Assembly: GCA_002840405.1 (NCBI GenBank)
Contig: PHAR01000006.1
Coordinates: 259,409 to 309,524 of the forward strand
Direction: 5' to 3'
Source: Deltaproteobacteria bacterium HGW-Deltaproteobacteria-8
GTDB lineage: Bacteria > Desulfobacterota > Desulfovibrionia > Desulfovibrionales > Desulfovibrionaceae
DNA length: 50,116 bases
The translations under genes were made by a program, and so were the position numbers. The notes below the pieces were generated by a model, which was not told the DNA's origin, did not search any database, and worked only from the letters and a program-made list of their open reading frames with translations. Positions 13,670 through 22,488 of this stretch are shown in pieces (the first letter of the stretch is position 1; every line of letters starts with the position of its first letter).

Positions 13670-14251
13670 ATGACGCAGACCGCCCGCAACCTGAGCAACG
13701 ACGAGCCCCTGTTCCAGAACGTCGGGAGCGCCCTGGCCTTCGCCTTCAACTACTCGGCCCAGTTCCCGCAGACCGCGATCGGCAAGATGATGCGCGAAGC
13801 CCTGGGCCGCGGTAGCCGCCCGCAGGGGCGTGGGCTCGCCGGGCTCGATGGCGCTGGCCAGGCCGGCATGATGCTGGCGGAAGTGGATAGGCTGCCCGGC
13901 ATGATGCCGGTGATGCTGCGCCTGCGCTTCGGCTCCTGCGAGGATCAGTGCCCCGACTACATGGAGAAGGTGCCGTGCATGGAGTGGACGAACGCCCTGG
14001 GCACTCTGACTCGCTCGATCGAAGCGCGCCTGGTCAACGACCCGATGCTCCGGCGCTTCATCGTCGCGCAGCTCGTGCGTGGCGTCTCCGTCAGTAAGAT
14101 CACTGCCTATGAGCCCATCTCCATCATCTGCGACCGCGCGCCGCGCACGCTGCGCCGACACATTTCCGAGCTGCGCGACCAGCTGCGCATCCTCGCCGAG
14201 GACGCGATGAGCGCGGCAGAGGTGCGGTTCATCGACCTTGGATGGCTTTAA
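13670..14251 (+). CDS. Possible late-gene regulator (Q-like position), hypothetical
   Basis: A 193-residue protein. Three cysteines (C90, C94, C103) in the centre could form a metal site. The C-terminal third is helical and contains a helix-turn-helix-like stretch (DRAPRTLRRHISELRDQLR). I recognise no family by sequence. It is the last early gene, directly before an intrinsic terminator that separates it from the terminase genes, the usual place of Q-type antiterminators or late activators; the role is inferred from that alone. The ATG at 13670 has AAGGAG nine bases upstream; an earlier ATG at 13637 is possible. Confidence 0.5.
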   Translation: MTQTARNLSNDEPLFQNVGSALAFAFNYSAQFPQTAIGKMMREALGRGSRPQGRGLAGLDGAGQAGMMLAEVDRLPGMMPVMLRLRFGSCEDQCPDYMEKVPCMEWTNALGTLTRSIEARLVNDPMLRRFIVAQLVRGVSVSKITAYEPISIICDRAPRTLRRHISELRDQLRILAEDAMSAAEVRFIDLGWL

Positions 14252-14279
14252 AAAAAACGCACCTCGTCTCGACTTTTTC

Positions 14280-14285
14280 TTGACA
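14280..14285 (+). promoter_or_regulatory. Isolated TTGACA, possible late promoter -35
   Basis: A perfect -35 hexamer lies 29 bases after the last early gene stop and 59 bases before the terminator stem. At 17 bases downstream there is only CAAAAG, a poor -10, so an activated or weak late promoter is possible. Confidence 0.25.
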
Positions 14286-14343
14286 ATGGCCAAAAAGAGG
14301 CCCAAAAGTGGCCCTAACGATCATGCTTACAAATGCGCCGAAG

Positions 14344-14365
14344 GCCCGCCACAAGCGGGCTTTTT
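14344..14365 (+). terminator. Terminator between early and late genes
   Basis: GCCCGC/GCGGGC stem with a five-base loop followed by TTTTT. It lies 19 bases before the first late gene, so expression of the late operon needs readthrough or antitermination, or a start after it. Confidence 0.85.
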
Positions 14366-14383
14366 GCGTTTTGGGAGGTCCGC

Positions 14384-14911
14384 ATGGCTGATCCATGTGG
14401 GGCCAAAACGCGAACTGGGGCCCCCTGCAAGAACACCGCGATTCTGGCCAACGGCCGTTGCCGCATGCATGGCGGGACGAATACCGGGGCGCCAGCCAAG
14501 AACACCAACTCGGTCAAGCACGGCTTCTACTGCAACGCGTTGCAGCCCGACGAGAAGAAGCTGTGGGAGCGCGTAGAGCTTGGCACCGTCGACGACGAAA
14601 TTCGGCTAATGAAGGTCAAGCTGTTCCGGCTGGTGAAGCTGTCCGGCTCGGCTGACGTCGCTGGCCTGGTAGACTCGGCCCTCGAGGTCGCCCAGAAGCA
14701 CGGCGAGGACGTGAAGGGGCTGCCTTTCGACAAGACGGAGATCAAGGTCAGCTCCCCGCAGTATGGCGAGCTGATCATCAAGGCCCTGGACTCCATCGCC
14801 AAGCTGGAGCGCACGCGCTTGCAGCTGCGTCTGGGCGAGAAGGAACTCGAGAAGGACGATCCGAACGCCAACACCATCGACGGCATTGAGGTCGTCGAAT
14901 ATGACGACTAG
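14384..14911 (+). CDS. Terminase small subunit-like protein
   Basis: A 175-residue protein. The N-terminus is the short Cys/His module common to phage packaging proteins: C5, C15, C26, H29, reading GAPCKNTAI...GRCRMHGG, then GAPAKNTNSVKHGFY. The remainder is mostly helical with an acidic C-terminus (VVEYDD). Small subunits recognise the packaging site on phage DNA and load the large subunit. The gene overlaps the terminase large start by 11 bases. The GGGAGGT ribosome site sets the start at 14384. Confidence 0.82.
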   Translation: MADPCGAKTRTGAPCKNTAILANGRCRMHGGTNTGAPAKNTNSVKHGFYCNALQPDEKKLWERVELGTVDDEIRLMKVKLFRLVKLSGSADVAGLVDSALEVAQKHGEDVKGLPFDKTEIKVSSPQYGELIIKALDSIAKLERTRLQLRLGEKELEKDDPNANTIDGIEVVEYDD

Positions 14912-16175
14912 GCGCGTGCTCCGGTTCCGCGCCACGACCCCGCAAGCAGCCTTCGCCAACTCGCCCGCCAAGTTCCCGGCCTTCGTCGGTGGCTTCGGCT
15001 CGGGCAAGACGCACTCTGGCGTCATGCGGGCACTGAGGCTCAAGTTCGCATACCCGGTGCAGGACGTGGCCTACTACCTGCCGACCTACGACCTGGTTAG
15101 CATGATCGGCTACCCGCGCTTTCAGCTGTCCCTCGACGCCGCGGGCATCAAGTACCGGCTCAACGAGAGCAAGCACATTATCTACATCGCCGGGCGCGGC
15201 AAGGTCTTCTTCCGCACCCTCGACAACCCGGACAGGATCGTCGGCTACGAAGTGGCCGACAGCATCGTCGACGAGCTGGACACGCTCAAGACGCCGGACG
15301 CTGAGCGCTGCTGGCAACAGATCATCGCACGCAACCGGCAGAAGAAGCCCGACGGCACGCCGAACACCGTCGGCGTGGCCACGACTCCTGAAGGCTTCCG
15401 GTTTTGCTACGGCCGCTGGCAGAAAGAGCCAGCGCCGGGCTACGAGCTCATCCGGGCCAGCACGCACAGCAACGCGCGCAACCTGCCTGCGGACTACATC
15501 GACGCGCTCATGCGCTCCTATCCGCCGCAGCTGGTGCAGGCGTACCTTGAGGGTTTTTTCGTCAATCTTACCCAGGGCGCGGTCTACCCGGACTTCTCCC
15601 GCGAGCTGAACCACACGCCCGAGACCATCATCGAGGGCGAAGAGCTGCACATCGGGCTCGACTTCAACGTGTACAACTGCACGGCCATCGTGGGCGTGAT
15701 CCGCTTCGGCCGGCCGCTCATCCTGGGCGAGCTGGTCAAGATGCGCGACACCCCGGACGTGTGCGCCACGATCAAAGAGAAGTTCCCCGGCCACAAGGTG
15801 CACGTCTATCCGGACGCCTCCGGCCAGAGCAACCGCACGGTCAACGCCACCGAGTCGGACATCACGATCCTGCGCGCCGCGGGCTTCAACGTCCGCGTGC
15901 CCAGCAGGAACCCGTTCGTCAAAGAGCGGGTGGCTGAGGTCAACGCCTTGATCTGCAATGGCCTGGGCATGCGCACGCTCATGGTCAACACCAGCGCGTG
16001 CCCCACGCTCACCGAGTGCCTGGAGCAGCAGACCTACGACAAGAACAGCGAGCCGGACAAGACCACAGGCAAAGACCATCCACCCGACGCGCTCGGGTAC
16101 TTCGTGCATTTCAACTGGCCGATTGTGCGGCCCACAGCAACGCAACGCGCCGTGGTGGTGCACATGGGCAGGTAA
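14901..16175 (+). CDS. terL: Terminase large subunit
   Basis: A 424-residue packaging motor. Walker A is GGFGSGKT (30-37), with the acidic motif SIVDELD some 85 residues later. The RNase H-like nuclease part shows GLDFNVYN (about 250), YPDASG (about 305) and DHPPDALGY (about 392), giving the three conserved acids. It translocates DNA into the capsid through the portal and cuts it. The ATG at 14901 has GAGGTCG upstream; a TTG 15 bases earlier would also be in frame. Length is typical of SPP1/Mu-like large subunits. Confidence 0.95.
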   Translation: MTTRRVLRFRATTPQAAFANSPAKFPAFVGGFGSGKTHSGVMRALRLKFAYPVQDVAYYLPTYDLVSMIGYPRFQLSLDAAGIKYRLNESKHIIYIAGRGKVFFRTLDNPDRIVGYEVADSIVDELDTLKTPDAERCWQQIIARNRQKKPDGTPNTVGVATTPEGFRFCYGRWQKEPAPGYELIRASTHSNARNLPADYIDALMRSYPPQLVQAYLEGFFVNLTQGAVYPDFSRELNHTPETIIEGEELHIGLDFNVYNCTAIVGVIRFGRPLILGELVKMRDTPDVCATIKEKFPGHKVHVYPDASGQSNRTVNATESDITILRAAGFNVRVPSRNPFVKERVAEVNALICNGLGMRTLMVNTSACPTLTECLEQQTYDKNSEPDKTTGKDHPPDALGYFVHFNWPIVRPTATQRAVVVHMGR

Positions 16176-16178
16176 AGC

Positions 16179-17660
16179 ATGTTCAAGAGCATCGTCTCGA
16201 AGATTCAGCGCGACAAGGACTTCCCCCAGCGGCAGTTCGACATCGACGTGCTGACTCGTGTGCGCAAGGGGACGCTCTACGATCACCTGGAGCATGGCTT
16301 CCACCAGGAGAAGCGCGACGGCGTCGAGGAGTATATCCCCATCAGGGACCGCAGACCCTGCGTGCGCTATGGCCTGTGCAAGATCGTGGTCAATGACTCC
16401 GTGTCGCTGCTGTTCAGCGAGGGCCATTTCCCGGCCGTCGACTGCAAGGACGAGGTGACGCGCGACACTCTGACCGATCTGGTCAAGGAAACGAAGCTCA
16501 ACCAGGTCATGATCGACGCGGCCACAACCGGCAGCGTAGGTTCGGTGGCCATTATCATGCGCGTCCTGAGCGGGCGCGTGTTTTTCTCTGTCTCGAACAC
16601 CATGTACCTGGCGCCGACCTGGAAGCAGGACGCGCCCGACACGCTGGCCAAGGTCGCCGAGCAGTACAAGGTGAAGGGCCAGGTACTGGCCGATCAGGGC
16701 TACGAGGTCGCGACCGACGACCTGACCGTCGACTTCTGGTTCAGGCGCGAGTGGGACGAGCAGGCAGAGACCTGGTTCATGCCCTGGAAGGTCGGCGAGG
16801 CCAACCCGGCCACCGTCGACCCGAAGAAGACCACCCCGCACAAGCTGGGCTTCGTGCCCATCGTGTGGGTGAAGAACCTCCCGGGCGGCGACGAGATCGA
16901 CGGCGAATGCACGTTCCCCGTGGAGGCCATCGAAACAGGCATCGAGATCGACTACCAGCTCTCGCAGGCTGGCCGCGGCTTGAAGTACAGCAGCGACCCG
17001 ACCCTGCTCATCAAAGAGCCAGCTGTCGGTGACGACGGCAAGATGGTCAAGGGCGGCGGCAACGCCATCGTGGTCGACAAAGACGGCGATGCCAAGATGC
17101 TCGAGATCAACGGGACCGCAGCCGCGGCCGTGATCGAGTACGTGCGCTGCCTGCGCGAACTCGCGCTTGAGACAGCCAACGGCAACAGGGCGAACGCGGA
17201 CAAGCTGAGCGCCGCGCAGTCCGGGCGGGCCATGGAGCTGATGAACCAAGCGCTGATCTGGCTCTCGGACCGCCTGCGCATCTCCTACGGCGAGGGCGCG
17301 CTGCTGCAGCTCCTGCGCATGGTCGTGATGGCTTCGGCAAAGTTCGAGCTGACCATCAACGGGAAGAAGGCCCCGGAGCTGAAGCAAGATGAACCGATCG
17401 GCCTGCGCTGGCCGAATTGGTATGCACCGACCTACGCTGACAAGCAGAGCGAGGCCCTGACCTTGGGCGTGCTGCGCGACAAGGAGCTGATCTCCCAGGA
17501 GACGGCAGTCCAGACCATCGCGCCCAGCTATGACATCGCGGACCCGGCCGACGAGATCCGCAAGATCGAGGCCGAGCCGAAGGAAGACGACGAAGGTGCA
17601 GGCGCTGGCGGTGATGGACCGAAGCCGAAGCCCCAACCGCTTTCACAATCCGACGACTGA
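16179..17660 (+). CDS. Portal protein (SPP1 gp6-like)
   Basis: A 493-residue portal of the SPP1 gp6/DUF1073-like group, forming the dodecameric DNA channel at the capsid vertex. Family wording includes LCKIVVNDSVSLLFSEG (about 66-82), FVPIVWVKNLPGGDE and SGRAMELMNQALIWLSDRLR (about 348-367), the long helical region near the channel. The tail is a charged low-complexity run with PKPKPQP. It starts three bases after the terminase stop. Confidence 0.9.
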   Translation: MFKSIVSKIQRDKDFPQRQFDIDVLTRVRKGTLYDHLEHGFHQEKRDGVEEYIPIRDRRPCVRYGLCKIVVNDSVSLLFSEGHFPAVDCKDEVTRDTLTDLVKETKLNQVMIDAATTGSVGSVAIIMRVLSGRVFFSVSNTMYLAPTWKQDAPDTLAKVAEQYKVKGQVLADQGYEVATDDLTVDFWFRREWDEQAETWFMPWKVGEANPATVDPKKTTPHKLGFVPIVWVKNLPGGDEIDGECTFPVEAIETGIEIDYQLSQAGRGLKYSSDPTLLIKEPAVGDDGKMVKGGGNAIVVDKDGDAKMLEINGTAAAAVIEYVRCLRELALETANGNRANADKLSAAQSGRAMELMNQALIWLSDRLRISYGEGALLQLLRMVVMASAKFELTINGKKAPELKQDEPIGLRWPNWYAPTYADKQSEALTLGVLRDKELISQETAVQTIAPSYDIADPADEIRKIEAEPKEDDEGAGAGGDGPKPKPQPLSQSDD

Positions 17661-17668
17661 GGTGACGC

Positions 17669-18097
17669 ATGGCGACATATGACCTGAACCAGGTGGCCAA
17701 CGCCCTGGTGCTCGAAGTCCAGAAAACGCAGATGGCCGCGCGCTGGGAGAAGCATTTCAACCCGCTGGCCCAGGCTGGCCTGGCGGTTGGCGACACGGTC
17801 TACTTCGACGTGCTGGTGCCCGAGTGGGTGCGCAGCATCGTCATCTCCAAGCGCACCAACACCGCCAATGCGGACACGCTGATGGCTCAGTGCCAGGACG
17901 CGGGACCGCTCATCGCCCCGGTGCTGCCCATCAAGAACGCTGGTGCCGTCCAGACCACTGGCGCGAGCGCGAACAACGCGGCGAGCACCGTGCTGATCCA
18001 GTGCGCGCCCATCGGCAAGGTGGTGCGCGTGTCGCTCCTGCTGGCCACTTCCGTCCCCGCTCAGGCGCTCCTTTCGATCGCCATGTACGACGCCTAG
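17669..18097 (+). CDS. Hypothetical head-region protein
   Basis: A 142-residue, Ala/Val-rich, strand-rich protein between portal and scaffold. It contains VYFDVLVPEWVRSIVISKRTN and an Ala-rich C-terminal half. Its size and position would suit a capsid decoration or minor head protein, but I recognise no family. It shares the head operon, followed by a terminator-like hairpin. Confidence 0.6.
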   Translation: MATYDLNQVANALVLEVQKTQMAARWEKHFNPLAQAGLAVGDTVYFDVLVPEWVRSIVISKRTNTANADTLMAQCQDAGPLIAPVLPIKNAGAVQTTGASANNAASTVLIQCAPIGKVVRVSLLLATSVPAQALLSIAMYDA

Positions 18098-18137
18098 AAT
18101 TTCCGCCGGGGCATGACGCCCAGGTGCAACTTTAGCT

Positions 18138-18166
18138 GGCCCGCTCGATGCGGGCCTTCCCTTTTT
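18138..18166 (+). terminator. Hairpin with interrupted T-run before the scaffold gene
   Basis: GGCCCGC/GCGGGCC stem with a five-base loop, then TTCCCTTTTT. The broken T-run suggests partial termination, which would adjust the ratio of portal to scaffold and capsid. The scaffold ribosome site follows at once. Confidence 0.65.
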
Positions 18167-18176
18167 GGAGGGCCTG

Positions 18177-18704
18177 ATGCCTGATCCCACTCCCCCGACT
18201 CCTGATCCGACCCCTGCGCCCCCGGCCCCGCCTGCCAAAGGGCAGGAGAGCTTCTCCCGCGAATACGTGGAGGAGCTGCGCCACGAGAATGCCAGCTACC
18301 GCACCCGCGCCCAGGAGGCCAAGCGTGCGGCAGAGCAGGCCACGGAGGCCGCTGCCAAGGCCAACACGGAGGCAGAGGCGAAGATCACCGCAGCCCAGCA
18401 GGCCGCCAACGAGCGCATCATCCGCGCCGAACTCAAGGCCGCGGCGCTCAAGGCTGGCATGGTCGACCTCGACGGCCTCAAGCTCGCCGACCTCTCCAAG
18501 GTCAAGCTGAACCAGGAGACCGGTGACGTCGAAGGCGCGGACGAGCTCATGGCGGCCATGAAGGAGGCCAAGCCCTACCTGTTCGGCTCGACGCAGAACA
18601 GCAGCACGCCCGGCACGCCGCCCCCGCCGAAGACTCCCACGGCCAAGAAGGCCCAGGAGATGACGCCGGAAGAGTACAAGGCCGAGCGCGCGAAGTTCAA
18701 ATAA
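18177..18704 (+). CDS. Capsid scaffolding protein (GP20-like)
   Basis: A 175-residue protein. A Pro-rich N-terminus (1-22) leads into a long Ala/Glu-rich coiled coil (about 35-85). The second part, LKAAALKAGMVDLDGLKLADLSKVKL, resembles the conserved end of phage GP20/scaffold proteins, and the C-terminus is basic (EYKAERAKFK), as expected for contact with the capsid protein. It precedes the major capsid gene. Scaffold shapes the procapsid and is removed before packaging. No separate protease domain is visible. Confidence 0.82.
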   Translation: MPDPTPPTPDPTPAPPAPPAKGQESFSREYVEELRHENASYRTRAQEAKRAAEQATEAAAKANTEAEAKITAAQQAANERIIRAELKAAALKAGMVDLDGLKLADLSKVKLNQETGDVEGADELMAAMKEAKPYLFGSTQNSSTPGTPPPPKTPTAKKAQEMTPEEYKAERAKFK

Positions 18705-18792
18705 CGACCACACCGAAACGGCGCAGTAGCGCTGACCCATCGGGCCCAGGCGGCCAGGGGGCAAACCACAACCCTGACACCTTGGAGGCCCC

Positions 18793-20154
18793 ATGCCTGT
18801 TCAGAACATGCCCACCGCGCTCCAGAACGCCATCCAGACCGGCTTCCTGGAGACCGAGTTCCACAGCGGCCTGACTTCGGCCATCGGCTACCGCGAGATC
18901 GCGGACCGCGAGCCGGTGTCGATCAACGTTGGCGAAACCGTGACCAAGACCCGCGCGGGCCTCAAGGCCCCCGTGACCACGCCGCTCACCCCGTCCGGCA
19001 ACACCAACCTGGACAACGGCATCACCGCGTCCAGCCAGACCATTGAGCAGTACGTGCTGGGCATCGACCAGTACGGCGACTCCATCGACCTGAACGTGGT
19101 GACCAGCCAGGTCGGCATCGCCAACCAGTTCCTGCTCAACGCCCGCACCAACGGCGTGCAGGCGCGCCAGTCCCTGGACCGCATTGCCCGCAATGCCCTC
19201 TTCGCGGGCTACCTGGGCGGCAACACCCGCGTGCGCACCACCCTGGGCGCTCCGGCTCTGACCATCAACGTCGACGACGTGCGCGGCTTCGAGCAGGTGC
19301 TCGGCACCAGCTCTGCGGCTGGCAAGTTCGTTCCTGTGTCCGCGACCTACACCGCCCCGGTCCTGGTGGGCCTGAACGTCTACACCCTGACCGGCACCGC
19401 CCGCGACGGCTCGAACGTGTCCACGACCCCCGGCGGCTTCTCCGGCACGCTGACCTTCTCGGGCAACGTGACCGTGGCCGACGGCACCACCGGCAACATC
19501 TGCTCGCATGCCAACTGCCCGGTGCTCATCCGCCCCAACGGCAAGTGGAAGGGCGGCAGCGCACTCGGCATCAGCACCTCCGTGAACTCCCTGGCCAGCA
19601 CCGACGTGCTGACCCTGGGCGTGATCGAGGATGCCATCGCCAACCTGCGCAACAACACCGGCATGCAGAACGAGATCTTCAACCTGTACCTCGACAACGT
19701 GAGCATGCGCCAGCTGTTCGCCGACCAGGACTTCAAGCTCATGTACCAGGGCCAGTACGGTTCCAGCGTGATCCAGCAGGGCAAGGTGTTCCAGCTGATG
19801 GGGGCCCAGTTCATCCCCACCACTGAGGCCCTGACCCAGGCCCACCCTGTGACCGCTGGCCTGACCGTGCGCCGCCCCATCCTCTGCGCCCCCGGCGCCC
19901 TGGTCGAAGGCGACTTTGCGGGCATGACCGAGAAGGCCAAGCAGATCAGCGACGGCAACTCCGAGATCCAGATGATCGAGGACGTCTGCCAGGTCGTGCG
20001 CGGCCCCATCGACCGCCTGCAGCAGATCGTGGCGCAGTCCTGGTTCTGGATCGGCGGATTCGTGGCCCCGACCGACGCCACCGCCAACAGCACCATCATC
20101 CCCACTGCGGGCGCTCAGTACCTGAAGCGCGCCGTGGTCATCGAGCACGTCTAA
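18793..20154 (+). CDS. Major capsid protein
   Basis: A 453-residue shell protein following scaffold. Recognisable features are GYREIADREPVSINVGETVTK near the start, SIDLNVVTSQVGIANQFLLNA (about 98-118), and a strand-rich insertion of about 50 residues (roughly 180-235) that reads like an added surface domain. The gene lies between two terminator-type hairpins. Identification rests on size and order; the fold is likely HK97-type. Confidence 0.82.
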   Translation: MPVQNMPTALQNAIQTGFLETEFHSGLTSAIGYREIADREPVSINVGETVTKTRAGLKAPVTTPLTPSGNTNLDNGITASSQTIEQYVLGIDQYGDSIDLNVVTSQVGIANQFLLNARTNGVQARQSLDRIARNALFAGYLGGNTRVRTTLGAPALTINVDDVRGFEQVLGTSSAAGKFVPVSATYTAPVLVGLNVYTLTGTARDGSNVSTTPGGFSGTLTFSGNVTVADGTTGNICSHANCPVLIRPNGKWKGGSALGISTSVNSLASTDVLTLGVIEDAIANLRNNTGMQNEIFNLYLDNVSMRQLFADQDFKLMYQGQYGSSVIQQGKVFQLMGAQFIPTTEALTQAHPVTAGLTVRRPILCAPGALVEGDFAGMTEKAKQISDGNSEIQMIEDVCQVVRGPIDRLQQIVAQSWFWIGGFVAPTDATANSTIIPTAGAQYLKRAVVIEHV

Positions 20155-20163
20155 ACCCTTAAA

Positions 20164-20200
20164 GGGAGCGGGGAGGCTTCGGCTTCCTCGCTCCCTTTTT
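20164..20200 (+). terminator. Strong terminator after the capsid gene
   Basis: A 14-base stem (GGGAGCGGGGAGGC paired with GCTTCCTCGCTCCC, a few G-T pairs) capped by TTCG and followed by five T. The next ribosome site is just behind it, so some readthrough must feed the connector genes. Confidence 0.88.
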
Positions 20201-20213
20201 CATGGAGAACCAC

Positions 20214-20561
20214 ATGGCACCCAGAAAAACGCCTGCCCCCGCCGAGCCCAAGGCCAGCCCCGAAGCGACCACTCCTGCCGATCCGGCCGGTGACGCCGCT
20301 CCCCCTGCTGCCCCTGAAGCTCCTCCGGCCGCGCCCCCAGCTGCTGACCCTGCGGAGGCCGCCAAGGCTCCCGAGGCCCCCGCCGAGCCCAAGGCCAAGG
20401 CCCCGAAGCTGCCCAAGAAGATCAAGCTGACCTGCCCCTTCGGCTTCTTGGACGAGAATGACGAGCCCCACATGTGGGCCGCTGGCCAGGTCATCGAGGA
20501 CCCCGAGGAAATCAAGCTGCTGGTCGGCCTGCACAAGGCTGAGCACGAACACCTGGAGTAG
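20214..20561 (+). CDS. Hypothetical head protein with Ala/Pro-rich N-terminus
   Basis: A 115-residue protein. The first 60 residues are low-complexity Ala/Pro/Glu. The last 50 form a small domain (KIKLTCPFGFLDENDEPHMW, then a helical end) like short head-completion or Rho-N-tailed phage proteins. The ATG at 20214 is preferred over 20202 because GGAGAAC provides a ribosome site. Function unknown; head-tail junction by position. Confidence 0.62.
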   Translation: MAPRKTPAPAEPKASPEATTPADPAGDAAPPAAPEAPPAAPPAADPAEAAKAPEAPAEPKAKAPKLPKKIKLTCPFGFLDENDEPHMWAAGQVIEDPEEIKLLVGLHKAEHEHLE

Positions 20562-20564
20562 CCG

Positions 20565-20954
20565 ATGGCATTCACCGACGCGGAAAAGACCGACGTGCGC
20601 CGCTTCTGCGGCTACGGCGCGTTTGGCGGCGGCCAACCGCTGCCCGCGTCGGGCTATCGGTTCAGCACTCAGTACGGCGTGCTCGAGTACAAGCTCCAAA
20701 CGCTCTCGGCCGCCGAAGAGGCAGTCTCGCGCACCTACCTGACCAACCTCACGGCGCTGGAGTCCGACATCTTCGGGGCGAACGGGGTGCGGCAGAACCT
20801 GGACACGGACGCCGCAGCTGTCTGGACCCACAACAAGAACGAGTTCCGCGACCGCAAGAAGCTCTACGACAGCACCCGCCGCGAGTTCTGCGCCTTCCTG
20901 GGCATCTCGCCCGGTCCTGGGCTCGGCTGCGGCGGCATGCAGGTCGTGGTGTAG
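20565..20954 (+). CDS. Probable head-tail connector protein
   Basis: A 129-residue helical protein (FTDAEKTDVRRFCGYGAFGG... LTALESDIFGANGVRQNLD). Position after the capsid gene, length and helical content match connector/adaptor proteins of the gp15/gp6 group. Its C-terminus is Gly-rich (GPGLGCGGMQVVV). Not recognised at family level. Confidence 0.55.
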   Translation: MAFTDAEKTDVRRFCGYGAFGGGQPLPASGYRFSTQYGVLEYKLQTLSAAEEAVSRTYLTNLTALESDIFGANGVRQNLDTDAAAVWTHNKNEFRDRKKLYDSTRREFCAFLGISPGPGLGCGGMQVVV

Positions 20955-20962
20955 GAGCGAGC

Positions 20963-21616
20963 ATGGACGGCACCAAGCTTCAGGCGAAGATCAACGGCGG
21001 CTACGCCAAGGCCGCCCAGCGCCTGGGCCTGCCGTGCAGCCAGTACCGGCCCACGGCCGCACTGTCCGCTGCCATCGCTCCGGGCAACCTGCTGCGCACG
21101 CTCCTGGCCAGCTTCAACGCCGAGGACATGAGCTACAGCAAGCCCAACAAGTACGGCAAGGCCACGTGGTACTGCCTGGCTGACGGCTCGTTGCTGGCGG
21201 TTGGCGACTACCTCGTGCAGCCTGACGGCTCTGTGTTTTTCATCGCTGGCTTGCAGGACCTGTTGCCGATCTTCGTTGTCGGCTGCAACCGCACAGTGGA
21301 TGTCTTGCGGCCGCAACAGCTCTCGGGCGTTGGCGCGGTCGGCTACGGAGGAAACACCGCGGCGACCGAGACCTCGCTCGTCACTCAGTTCGCGGCCAGC
21401 ATCCTGCAAGGCACCAAAGGTGAAAAGAGCCCCGTGGATCTGCCGGGCGACGTGCGCATTCCCTGGTGGGCAATTCTGCTGCCGGTTCTTCCCGGCGGGG
21501 TGGCCCTGCGCACCGGCGACATCATCAACGACGACCTGGCCAGGCGCTACATCATCTCGAGCGCCGAACTGACGGACCTGGGGTGGCGCATCACGGCCAT
21601 GCAAGCGGAGACATAG
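20963..21616 (+). CDS. Hypothetical head-closure/neck protein
   Basis: A 217-residue protein with strand-rich centre (VGDYLVQPDGSVFFIAGLQD) and PVDLPGDVRIPWWAILLP. It resembles neck or head-closure proteins seen between connector and tail-terminator in contractile-tailed phages; this is inferred from order. No membrane segment or catalytic motif. Confidence 0.55.
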   Translation: MDGTKLQAKINGGYAKAAQRLGLPCSQYRPTAALSAAIAPGNLLRTLLASFNAEDMSYSKPNKYGKATWYCLADGSLLAVGDYLVQPDGSVFFIAGLQDLLPIFVVGCNRTVDVLRPQQLSGVGAVGYGGNTAATETSLVTQFAASILQGTKGEKSPVDLPGDVRIPWWAILLPVLPGGVALRTGDIINDDLARRYIISSAELTDLGWRITAMQAET

Positions 21617-21619
21617 GCC

Positions 21620-22477
21620 ATGGCGGACATCACCGACGTCTTCAATGCGCTCGTGTCCAAGAGCGCCCAGGTTTTGTACCCGCAGGGCACCGGGTCGCCG
21701 TCCAGTGTGGGCGTCCCGGCCATCGTCTATGCAGGCTGGCCCACGGCCTCGACCCTGGACGATGACTTGCTCAAGCTGTCCAAGGGGCTGGCTGCGGGCA
21801 AGGTGCACGTCAGCGTGTTCGCCTCGGACATTGAGCGCAACACCACGCGCTACCTGCGCAACTGGCAGACGGCCATTGAGGCAGTGCAGACGCTGACGGC
21901 GGTCATTCTTGGCCAGACCATCACCATCGGCGGAACAGTGGCAACGCCGCAGAACGTCATGGCCATGGTGAACAGGCTGCCCTACGTCTACCCCGTGCAG
22001 GCGGGCAACACGCTCTCCAGCATCGCTACGGGCCTTGCGGCCCTGATCCCCGGAGCATCGAGCGTCGGGCCTGTCATCACCGTGCCGAGCAACGCCATGC
22101 TGACCGCGGCCAGGGTCGGTGCGGCCGGCACAAGCGTTATGGAGATCCGGCGCCAAGAGCGGATCATGATGCTCACGGTGTGGGCCGACAGCCCGGCGCA
22201 CCGTGACGCTGTGGCCCAGGCCCTGGACATTGCCCTGGAGGACACCGCTTTTCTGACGATGCCTGACCAGACGGCAGCGCGCCTGCTGTACCGGGCATCG
22301 CACATCATCGACGACAAGCAGAAGGCTCGGCTCTACCGGCGCGACCTGCTCTATTCGGTGGAGTATGCCACCACGCTCGTCGAGAACGACATGCAGATCA
22401 CGCAGACCCAGCTGGGCGTCAGTGCGGCCGTCGCGGGCGTCGAGCCTTACACCCCTGTCGCAACGATTTTTGACTGA
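21620..22477 (+). CDS. Probable tail terminator / neck protein
   Basis: A 285-residue protein. The N-terminal 95 residues and the C-terminal part (VWADSPAHRDAVAQALDIAL and PYTPVATIF) look like tail-completion proteins. Between them is a LysM-like stretch (residues about 116-145: YPVQAGNTLSSIATGLAALI), which would be an insert within the protein. It starts four bases after the previous stop and lies just before the sheath gene, the usual place of a tail terminator. Confidence 0.55.
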   Translation: MADITDVFNALVSKSAQVLYPQGTGSPSSVGVPAIVYAGWPTASTLDDDLLKLSKGLAAGKVHVSVFASDIERNTTRYLRNWQTAIEAVQTLTAVILGQTITIGGTVATPQNVMAMVNRLPYVYPVQAGNTLSSIATGLAALIPGASSVGPVITVPSNAMLTAARVGAAGTSVMEIRRQERIMMLTVWADSPAHRDAVAQALDIALEDTAFLTMPDQTAARLLYRASHIIDDKQKARLYRRDLLYSVEYATTLVENDMQITQTQLGVSAAVAGVEPYTPVATIFD

Positions 22478-22488
22478 GGAGAAAAGCC

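Noticed and set aside
14778-17636. Leftward open frame of about 950 codons opposite the terminase and portal genes
   Set aside because: It is the antisense of genes with clear family motifs in high-GC DNA, where the complementary frame rarely meets stops. It is low-complexity Ala/Val/Gly/Arg with no domain and no ribosome site.
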